A stretch of DNA of 64,000 nucleotides from Symbiodinium natans (lineage: Eukaryota > Sar > Dinophyceae > Suessiales > Symbiodiniaceae): positions 186,001-250,000 of the forward strand of contig CAJNDS010002363.1 of NCBI GenBank assembly GCA_905221605.1, given 5' to 3'. Positions 1-7,604 of the stretch are shown here, in pieces. The notes below the pieces were generated by a model that was given only the letters and a program-made list of their open reading frames with translations, ran no database searches and was not told the DNA's origin. A program made the translations under genes and the position numbers. Each line of letters begins with the position of its first letter. The stretch's first letter is position 1.

Positions 1-383
1 GCCGCCTTGCCAGTCCACGTGAGCTTTAAGCTCCGCTGCCTTCGTCTCCTCCGGGCCCGCTTGGCCGAAGCAGAAACCTCCCAGGTGCCAAGAGCCATTG
101 GTCTGCAGAGTCACCTTGGCTTAGGGTTCAGGGTTTAGGGAGTTTAGGGTTTAGGGAGTTTAGGGAGTTTAGGGAGTTTAGGGAGTTTAGGGAGTTTAGG
201 GAGTTTAGGGAGTTTAGGGAGTTTAGCGAGTTCAGGGAGTTTAGGGAGTTTAGGGTTTCAAGAGCCATTGATCTGCAGAGTCACCTTGGCTTCGATCTTC
301 GCAGGCGTTGAGGAGAAGTAAGAATCTGCTGCCGTCAGCAGCGGCAGGAAGAGCACCATGCACATGCGGGGAAGAAAAGCCAT
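1..383 (-). pseudogene. P0: exon 1 of array family gene, disrupted by telomere-repeat insertion
   Basis: On the minus strand an ATG at 383-381 opens a signal peptide (start MAFLPRMCMV, then LPLLTAAD) and the start of the ectodomain, clearly homologous to exon 1 of G1-G9. At codon 42 the frame hits TGA (260-258), exactly where a TTTAGGG-type tract begins. The homologous exon resumes beyond the tract, from 122 down to 1, and leaves the window. A 34-bp segment of the exon (one mismatch) is present on both sides of the tract, at 89-122 and 259-292, whereas every intact paralogue has it once. The net insertion is 170 bp, which also shifts the frame. This copy is therefore inactivated unless the tract is removed from the RNA, for which I see no splice signals. 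The rest of the gene lies outside the window. Confidence 0.85.
123..258 (+). repeat. Interstitial telomere-like tract, TTTAGGGAG variant, inside P0 exon 1
   Basis: About 136 bp of TTTAGGG-derived repeats dominated by a 9-bp unit TTTAGGGAG. It interrupts a coding exon and is bordered by a 34-bp direct repeat of that exon. Confidence 0.9.
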
Positions 384-446
384 GAGCACGGTGGGCAGCT
401 GCGCAAATGGACGCTACCTAGACCTTCCTGCTTCAGAGCACAAACG

Positions 447-450
447 CCTG
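447..450 (-). promoter_or_regulatory. Predicted spliced-leader acceptor, P0
   Basis: Reading the minus strand, a pyrimidine-rich stretch ends in TTGCAG|GCGTTTG, giving a 64-nt leader before the ATG. The same CAG|GC(A/G)TTTG sits 46-71 nt before the ATG in all ten copies. This fits a trans-splice acceptor; it is inferred, not shown. Confidence 0.5.
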
Positions 451-1418
451 CAAGAAACCCTGCTGTGGAGAGGTCCTCTCCAAATGCCTTTTTGTGATCG
501 ACGACATCCTGCCCCCACGCATCACGCAAAGTCTGAAGCTGTGCAAAACAGCAAAGCCTCCAATGCTATCAGGACTCATGTGTCGAAACTCGCGCATGAA
601 AGCATTTTCGGAGCAGTGCGCTCATGAGGCTGTGGAGATGCAAACAGGGCACTTGGGAAGACCTGCGAGTGTGGTGCCGGAGAGGTCAACATTGCCAACG
701 GCCCCGAACAACATCTGCCAACCCACAGCCGTATGAACCCTAAACCGCAGTGGCGTTCATCAGAAGGACCCCCCTGCAACACCGAAACCTTTGTACACCC
801 AGATCACAGATCTTGGAGGCCCTAAATGGGAGCAAAGTCACCATCGCAAAAACTTCATGTTGAAGATGCGGGGATGCGAGCTCCGGCGCTGCAATTACTA
901 GAGCGCCTCAGGTCAACAAGGTCAACCGAGACGGATCATAACCCTCAATCACAAATCGTTACTGGGGCGTATGGTGAGTGTGTTTCTTTTGGTTTAGGTT
1001 TTTTATGGTTAGGGTTTAGGGTCTAGGGTTTATAGGGTTGTGCCCACACACACGGTCACCTCTTTGGTGGAGTGTCGGGTCATGAACTGCACAGGCACAG
1101 TCAGGAAATTCACATAAAAGGCATTTCAATCCATGCCTGTAGCCCAACGCTCGGCAGGGGCTACGCTCTACGGCGGCATGCTGCGCAAGTGCAATAAATG
1201 GCGCACGTGCCCAGCGAGATGTGCTGTACACCTGCTCACTTGCAGCTGCATGCATCGCTTACACCTGACAGCTGTCTTCCAGGGTAGCTGCATTTTGCGC
1301 GGAAGGAATGTCCTGCGGCCAGGCTCGTCAAAAGGGTTTGGGTTGAGGGGGGCGGCAGCATCCGCAGCCGCAGCCCATGCGCACCCCAGAAAGGCAAACA
1401 AATCACCAACCCGAATCA
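451..1418. other. Intergenic, no gene recognised
   Basis: This lies between the 5' side of P0 and the 3' end of G1. Short open frames on both strands lack recognisable domains and overlap each other. A short degenerate TTTAGGG stretch occurs near 1000-1037. Confidence 0.6.
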
Positions 1419-1490
1419 CTAAACCCTAAACCCTGAACCCTAAACCCCAAACCCTAAACCCTAAACCCTAAATCCTAAACGCTAAACCCC
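1419..1490 (-). repeat. Interstitial telomere tract (CCCTAAA on +)
   Basis: About 70 bp of mostly CCCTAAA units with a few variants, immediately downstream of the predicted stop of G1 (1493-1495). Confidence 0.9.
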
Positions 1491-1492
1491 AT

Positions 1493-4400
1493 CTACCTGG
1501 AATCTACCTGCGGCATATCATCAGGGTCCGCGTTGGTCTGGCCATCAACCACTTTTGCCTCACCGATCTGGCTGCAAGGCCTGACCATGGTGTATGTGCT
1601 CCATACCAACAAGGGTTTAGGGTTTAGAGGGTTTAGGGTTTGGAGGGTTTGAGGGTTTAGGGTTTAGAGGGGTGAGGGTTTAGGATTTTAGGGTTTGGGG
1701 TTAGGTGCCCCTTTCATTCCCCAAAAAGAATAGAATCTCCTTCTAGGGACCCTACCCCTATTTTCGGAAACCCCCACAAGGTGGTGGCATGTACCCTCGA
1801 GGTTCTTTGCTAGAAACGGGCATCTAGTTGTTGCTGTACCAGACGCCTGTCCGTTTCGACTCTAGCCCTCCTGGTTCTTAGTAGAGAATGAGGGAATTAG
1901 GTCCCTATGTACTCCCCTGAAGGGTTTAGGGTTTAGGGTTTAGGGTTATATGTGGGACCCGAATTCTTCCCTACTAAGAACCAGGGGGACAACATCTCCG
2001 CGGCTGATCGAGACAACACAAGTGAAAGAAGCCAAAAAACTGTAGGGCACCATCTATGTTTGTACATGAAGGCTATGTGTATTTATTTTTTGAACAATGC
2101 TATTCTTGTCTAGATATATTCTAGATATAAATATGAATATCTTTACTACTTGTTCAAAAACCCAGGGAAGAAACGGTTAAACTTGACCCTAAACCCTTGA
2201 AAACCCCTAAACCCTAAATTGTTCCTATAGTATAAGGACATCCCCAAAATAGTAGGCTTTCGAGTTTCGGGACTGTTGGCTAGGAAAGCTTTTGAACTCC
2301 CCTTTCTGGGGGATCAGGGTACTTATACCTAACCCCAATTAGAACTGTACTTATGTAAGCCCCTTAAGCCCCCTAAGTCCTCTAAGTAGGTTATAAGCAG
2401 ACGTATAATTGGGGTTCTAAGTACCCATATGAACCCCCAAGCCCTAAGCCCTTAGCCCTAAACCCTAAACCCTAAACCCTAAACCACTTATGATTGGGGC
2501 TATAAGTAATTACCCATAAACCTCCCAGTGGAGGCACAGATCTGAAACCGCGAAGCCCACACCACGAATTCAACTCGTGGGCTGCAAAGGCTTGCTCCGT
2601 GAAGTTTCGACAAGTGGTTGGGTTCAGGGTTTAGGGTTTAGGGTTTAGGGTTTAGGGTTTAGGGTTTAGGGTTTAGGGTTTAGGGTTTAGGGTTTAGGGT
2701 TTAGGGTTTGGGATTTAGGGTTTAGGGTTTAGGGTTTAGGGGCTTTAGAGCGCCTGCCGATGACAGGCTCGGCTCCGCCAGCCGTGGCCGTCTCTCGAAA
2801 TCGCTTTTGCTGAGCCTGCAAGAAGGCTAAGTGGTGTAAGAATTTGGGGTTTAGGGTTTAGGGTTTAGGAGTTCGGGTTTAGGGTTTAGGATTTTTCTGG
2901 GGCTGCATTGACCTACTTTTGGGGGTTCTGTGCCCGATATTTAGGGGGCTATGACCTACTATTTTGTAGGGTTGGGGAGTCACAGGTGGAACAAGGGTGC
3001 AGGGCTTTAGGCCACCAAATCAATAAAGGGTCCATGTACCTTTACTTGGTGGGGGGTGTAAGGGTGTAGGGGTTTCGGGTTATGGAGTTTAGGGTTCAGG
3101 GTTTAGGGCTACTTGGAGGTTCCTGGGTACTTATAAGTATAGGCTCTAAGTTCTAAGTTGCCCAACTAAGGTTGAAAACATAAAGCGAGCTACCCTACCT
3201 ACACTACTACTTATAAGTGCCCATGAACCTCCACGTAGAGCCTACAGACTTTCCAAATTGAGACCCAAACCGCGTTGTCAAGCCACTACGTGGAGGTTCA
3301 GGTTCAGGGCACTTCTAACCCTAGCTGTAGCTATAAGCCCCCGAAGTCCTCTAAGTAGCTTATAAGTTTAGGGTTCAGGGTTTATAAGGGTTTAAGGGTT
3401 TAGGGTTTAAGGGTTTCGGGGTTTAGGGGTTTAGGAGTAGACTTGCACTTGGGGCTAGAAGTGCCCACGAAGCTCCCAAGGAAAGAGCGGAGCCGCCGCC
3501 TTCTTGCGGAAGTGGCGGCAAGCAACCGCAGCGAGGACCGCGGAGCATCCAAGCAGCAGCGCCCCGACAACCAACAGCCAAAAGCCCACCTCATACTCTA
3601 TCTGGCGAATTCTGGACAGAAAACAACCCCTTTTATGGGATTCCTAGGCTACCTATACAACACAGAGTCTCTCCACATGTACATATTTTCTGCACTTTTC
3701 TTCTTTCTTGCTTCGCTTCCCTGTCCGTTGTAGCTTTGGTTGCGGCTTCCGCTTTCTTTCTTCCCTTCCGACTGTCTCTCTCTGTCGGTAAGTCGCTCAG
3801 GGTGCTTGGGGTAGTTTTCAGGGTGTATAGAGTAGGGTTTATATAGGGTTTAACTCAGGTTTAGGGTTTAGGTTTGTTTTCTCCAACTGGCGAAACCTAC
3901 GATAACCCTATGACAGCCTAACCCAGACAGATCCTGCCCCGCGGACTCAGGTTTCTCGCTTCCCCGTGCGTGTGTGAGACGCCGACTGTTTCATTTTGGC
4001 CTCTTCGCCAAACTCAACTATGCCCATTCCTCAAGGATTAGGTTTAGGGTTTAGGGTTTAGGGTTTAGGGTTTAGGGTTTAGGGTTTAGGGTTTAGGGGT
4101 TAGGGTTTAGGGTTTAGAGTTTCGGGTTTCGGGCTTAGGGTGTCGGCCACCTCCACCTCTACTCCCTCTCTCTCGCGGCTCGCGTTCTCTCTTTCTCACG
4201 CATTCTCTCTCGCTTTCGGTCTCTTCATCGCTCGGCCGGTTTCTTTATTCCTTTGGATCTTGATATATTTCTGTTTGCGTTGTTTCTGTATTTATGCATG
4301 ACTTTGTCGTTATTTCTTTATTTTCTTTCTCGCTTTCTTATGGCGCTTCCTTCTATGTCTCTTCCCCTCTCTCTCTCTCTGCCTCTGTGCCTCTCTTTTG

Positions 4401-4613
4401 TTTCCTTATATCCTTCTTTCCTTCTTTCCCTCATTTCTTCCTTCCAGCATGCATAGCCATGTGGCTGGCCCAAGGGGCGCATGCTGTTCAGCGAGTCTCT
4501 TTGAAATGGAGAGGGTGTGATGCGTTCCCTCGCTTTCGAAGAACTCTACAAGGCATCACCCAGCGTATGTGACCTGATAGCCGAGCGAAACGGGCACAGA
4601 CTCTTTTTGTCCG

Positions 4614-4660
<47 letters not shown>

Positions 4661-4876
4661 TCTCCTTAACTCTGTTTCATATCACCAAGACAAACAAACC
4701 TTCCGGGCGATATATCTGCACAGAAAACAAAGGAGAAGTGTCTACAGATAGGGTTATATAGATGCACGTGTGTGTATTATTTTGGAACTACAGATGTGAA
4801 CAACAATGGCATGTTTAAATAATCACGGTGTACACGTGTGTACATGTATGTATGTATATGTATGTATGTATGTATG

Positions 4877-4908
<32 letters not shown>

Positions 4909-5910
4909 TGTATGTATGTATGTATGTATGTATGTATGTATGTATGTATGTATGTACGTATATGTATGTATATATAAAAAATAATAACAAATAAATAAAT
5001 AAATAAATCAATATATATATATATATACACACACACCGTTTTTCGTCAGCCACACCTCGTCGTGGGCAGCCTCGAACCACGGCATGCTCACCTGCAGCGA
5101 CACAACAAAACAAGGCCCCCCCAACTTGTCCTCGGCCCCATTTAGGGTTTAGGGTTTAGGGTTTAGGGTTTAGGGTTTAGGGTTTAGGGCCCCATTTAGA
5201 GGTTCTTACCTTGCGTACTCATCTTGAATGATCACACCAACAGGCAGTCTCCCCCAAGCTTCTTACGACAGTCAGGCGAAACGCGTTGACGTTCGGAACT
5301 TTTGGGGCGAAGTGAACAAGAAAAACGGTTCAGTAGAGCAGTACTGTCTTGCTCGCCAGGGCGCCACCGGGCAACTGCTGGAATGGAAGTGTGTGTTGGC
5401 CTCGAACATGCTCAGGGCCCCCTTCGTTGCCGACAGCCTCAGGGACAAGGGCGCCTGCTCCGTTTCCCCGCAGGTGAGGAGTGCAAAGTGCCAGTCCCTG
5501 ATGTTCGACATCTGATGGACAGTGATGCCAAAGTAGAAGTCCGTATAGTCGTGGGTCTTGCCCAGCTGTCGCTTCAGGTTTGCGGCACTCAACTTCTCCT
5601 CGCATGACAGCTGGCCCCAGGAATCCTTCACGGCACCCCAGCGATGCTCGCGCGCATCGAAGGCCACCAGCATCACGGGTCCCGTCTCCCCGAGGTCCTG
5701 GGTGCCTTCCCACTCCACATGGGCCGCAAGCTCCGCTGCCTTCGTCTCACCCGAGCCTGCCTGGCCGAAGCAGAAGCCTCCCAGGTGCCAGGAGCCGTTG
5801 GTCTGCAGGGTCACCTTGGCTTCCAGCTGCGCGGGTGTCGAGGAGAAGGTCTCGGCGGCAGCGAGCACTGGGAGGAAAAGCAGCACGCGAAGGCACCTGA
5901 AGGAAGCCAT
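1493..5910 (-). CDS. G1: array family single-pass membrane protein (272 aa predicted)
   Basis: Exons on the minus strand are 5910-5368, 5091-5056, 3589-3500, 2815-2754 and 1580-1493. Exon 1 starts MASFRCLRVLLFLPVLAAAE, a good signal peptide, followed by an ectodomain with an N-glycosylation site (NGS) and four cysteines in the contexts GGFC, LSCEEKL, LLTCGE and SSCP. The microexon reads VSMPWFEAAHDE. The third exon is one hydrophobic helix beginning VGFWLLVVGALLLG and ending CRHFRKK. The fourth begins AQQKRFRE; the last contains GEAKVVDGQTNAD and stops at 1493-1495. This is the most diverged copy: it lacks one exon 1 codon, and most differences from later copies in the helix and tail exons are synonymous. 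Introns are long, enlarged by telomere tracts, microsatellites and IR-1 elements. The microexon donor is GT, unlike G3-G9. I do not recognise the family; a loose resemblance to the lumenal domains of p24/GOST-type secretory pathway proteins is too weak to name it. Confidence 0.78.
1612..1706 (+). repeat. Degenerate interstitial telomere tract
   Basis: TTTAGGG units with variants (TTTGAGGG, TTTGGAGGG) over about 95 bp, in intron 4 of G1. Confidence 0.8.
1871..1984. mobile_element. IR-4 inverted-repeat element with nested telomere tract
   Basis: The ends are CTGGTTCTTAGTAGAGAATG and its near reverse complement ending CTACTAAGAACCAG. A TTTAGGG tract (about 1920-1948) sits in the middle. Related copies are at 39856-40022 and 55175-55290. 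The size and structure fit a non-autonomous MITE-like element. Confidence 0.65.
2441..2486 (-). repeat. Interstitial telomere tract
   Basis: CCCTAAA units preceded by degenerate CCTAAGCCC and CCTTAGCCC units. Confidence 0.8.
2618..2742 (+). repeat. Interstitial telomere tract beside G1 exon 4
   Basis: About 17 TTTAGGG units with few errors. It ends only about 12 bp from the downstream edge of G1 exon 4 (2754), so it lies just inside intron 4 next to the predicted GC donor. Confidence 0.95.
2847..2892 (+). repeat. Short interstitial telomere tract
   Basis: TTTAGGG units with one TTTAGGAGTTCGGG interruption, in intron 3 of G1. Confidence 0.8.
3109..3238. mobile_element. IR-1 inverted-repeat element
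   Basis: The left end CTACTTGGAGGTTCCTGGGT is answered by the right end GTGCCCATGAACCTCCACGTAG. The interior carries TTATAAGT motifs in both directions. This is one of more than 20 full or partial copies of the commonest small element in the window. Confidence 0.75.
3286..3480. mobile_element. IR-1 element with nested telomere tract, abutting G1 exon 3
   Basis: The left end is CTACGTGGAGGTTCA and the right end GTGCCCACGAAGCTCCCAAG. A TTTAGGG-rich tract (about 3367-3435) interrupts the interior. The right end lies 20 bp from the transmembrane exon of G1 (3500-3589). Confidence 0.65.
4037..4142 (+). repeat. Interstitial telomere tract
   Basis: About 100 bp of TTTAGGG, clean in the middle and degenerate (TTTCGGG, TTAGGGTGTCGG) at the right edge. 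It lies in intron 2 of G1. Confidence 0.92.
4143..4460 (+). repeat. Pyrimidine-rich low-complexity stretch
   Basis: This is T/C-rich sequence with CTCT and TTCTTTC runs in intron 2 of G1. Open frames here are compositional. Confidence 0.7.
4612..4656 (+). repeat. (CT)n microsatellite
   Basis: About 20 nearly perfect CT units in intron 2 of G1. Confidence 0.95.
4839..5031 (+). repeat. (TATG)n then (TAAA/TA)n microsatellite
   Basis: About 30 TATG units, then an AATA-rich stretch and a TA run, ending 25 bp from the G1 microexon (5056-5091). Open frames in it are repeat artefacts. Confidence 0.95.
5134..5199 (+). repeat. Telomere tract with 12-bp flanking duplication, G1 intron 1
   Basis: Seven TTTAGGG units lie between two copies of GGCCCCATTTAG (5134-5145 and 5188-5199). 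The repeat is within intron 1 of G1. Confidence 0.85.
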
Positions 5911-5968
5911 TCTGTGTGCACGGAGACGAGCTGGAGCGGTTCGGCCTGCCTGCTTTGAAGCGCAAATG

Positions 5969-5972
5969 CCTG
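5969..5972 (-). promoter_or_regulatory. Predicted spliced-leader acceptor, G1
   Basis: The minus strand reads TGTTCTGCAG|GCATTTGCG, 59 nt before the ATG. The motif is conserved in position and sequence across the array. Confidence 0.55.
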
Positions 5973-6039
5973 CAGAACACCCAAAAGATGACCAAAAGAT
6001 GAGCTGGAGTGTATGTTTTTTAGGGTTCAGGCTTCAGGT

Positions 6040-6930
6040 TTAGGGTCTTGCAAGCTCAGCTTGCCATCCCCCCAGACACGCAAGGATCCTTACATGGAAA
6101 CATGTCTCCGGCCAGCAAGCCCACGCCGGCCTTGCATGTTTTGCGCTGTCTCTGTGCGTATAAGAACGATACGCCTGAAGCAATAACCTGCGAACTCTAT
6201 AAGAGAAACAGGACTGGCGGCACCTTTAGTGCAGCAAGACCTCATCGCCCGAGTCGGGGACGAAGGCCAAGCACATCCAGCTACACAGCTTCTAAACCCA
6301 GGTAGGCCCTGTCATTCACCCCAAAAGAGTAAGACCACAAGAGTAAGAGCTGTAGCAAGGGCCCACTGCAGATACGTCGGGCCGCTGCATCAAGAACCAG
6401 GTCAATTGGGATTAGGGTGCTTAAGGACGTCATGGGGCAGGCTCAAAAAGCGAGCAAAGGGCCCACCTGGCAACTGTTAACTACAAAGTCTGCACTCCCC
6501 GAGCATGCTTCGTGGACTCCATGAACCTTACAGATGTTGTGCCTGTGCTACCATTAACAGCGAGTAATTACAGCAGCACGGAGTTTGCACGATGGATCCT
6601 AAAATCATATACATATATATATATAGGTATGTTCATGTCGCTCCCAGAGCAGGGGGGGAGTCGAGCACACACCATTTTCGGTGAGTGCTGCTGCAGAGAA
6701 GAACCACTGCAAGATACCTACTTGAAGGTTCATGGACTTACGCTTCAGAAGGGCGGTTATCACTATCCAATAGGGTATAACTATAACCATAACTTAAAAC
6801 CTAAATCGTCTCCATGCACCTCCAAGTAGCCAAGGAACGAAAGCAGCAGCTGTGCCTGCCACATGTAGTATGTGGCTGCACGTTAAAACCTCCATCTCAA
6901 ATGGAACATGCCTGTATAGGCTTGTTTTGA
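6040..6930. other. Intergenic, no gene recognised
   Basis: This is unique sequence 5' of G1 with only short unsupported open frames. A short TA run lies at about 6610-6625. Confidence 0.55.
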
Positions 6931-6935
6931 TCTCA

Positions 6936-7040
6936 TGGGTTCCCATACCACACCCCCCCCCTATACTACCCGCCCCTAGGTTCCCCCCATACTTAAGGCT
7001 ATTTGGATAATTAAGCCGAATTAAGGAAACCTATGATGAT
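6936..7040. mobile_element. IR-9 element
   Basis: It runs from CATGGGTTCCCATACC, through TACTACC and CCCC runs and TTAAGGCTATTTGGATAATT, to AATTAAGGAAACCTA. It is related to the element at 55461-55576. Confidence 0.5.
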
Positions 7041-7162
7041 CTATGAACAGCAAGCCCTGGTTCAGAACAGCCGTGACTCTACACACAGCTATCGAGCGCG
7101 GCAGCTTCGTCGCGTTCAGTCGTCATGTCCTGCGACATGATCGCGCGACCATGGGAATTGTG

Positions 7163-7202
7163 GGTTTAGGGTTTAGGATTTAGGGTTTAGGGTTTAGGGT
7201 TT
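7163..7202 (+). repeat. Short interstitial telomere tract
   Basis: Five TTTAGGG units, one altered to TTTAGGA. Confidence 0.85.
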
Positions 7203-7539
7203 GAAGCCACCAGTTTGAAAGCTCGTGTTTGAGCTTTCCCGGGAATCACATGCCGACAAGGTCTTTATTTCTGGACTACATAAGCCCCCAAAAAGGGAGC
7301 CTTTCGTGATCAAGCAAATGCAACCAGAAGGGCGGTGGGGTATTTATGCTCGCCCCACCACCACCACCCCAGCCCCACTCTCGGTCCGAAATCACAGAAT
7401 TGGGAAAACGTGCTCATGAACCCAACATGCGCAAGTCATCTGCTGCTGCCTTGCCGAATCGAAGACGGCTAACCTGTGTTGTCAAGGTTCAGAGTTTATA
7501 CGCAGGACACACGAAACGTTGCAGGCACCACCAGCAATG

Positions 7540-7604
7540 TACCCTAAACCCTAAACCCTAATTAAACCCTAAACCCTAAACCCTAAACCCCAAACCCCTA
7601 AACC
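7540..7604 (-). repeat. Telomere tract supplying the G2 stop codon
   Basis: CCCTAAA units run up to 7604. The adjoining CTA at 7605-7607, read on the minus strand as TAG, ends G2. The tract therefore forms the 3' end of the coding sequence. Confidence 0.85.

Noticed and set aside
123-258. CRISPR array
   Set aside because: The units are contiguous 7-9 bp repeats without spacers in a eukaryotic context.
4806-4994. Spliced-leader RNA gene or 5S/U-snRNA genes in the array
   Set aside because: I looked for the dinoflagellate leader sequence on both strands and for conserved RNA motifs and found none.
4815-5113. Open frames in the TATG microsatellite, and similar ones at 12170-12563, 37512-37885 and 55573-56279
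   Set aside because: They are translations of simple repeats (YIHTYIHT, YVCMYVCM) with no coding evidence.
5368-5910. Assignment of the array family to p24/GOLD or GOST proteins
   Set aside because: Topology and a basic juxtamembrane tail are similar, but no diagnostic motif can be seen; a profile or structure search would be needed.
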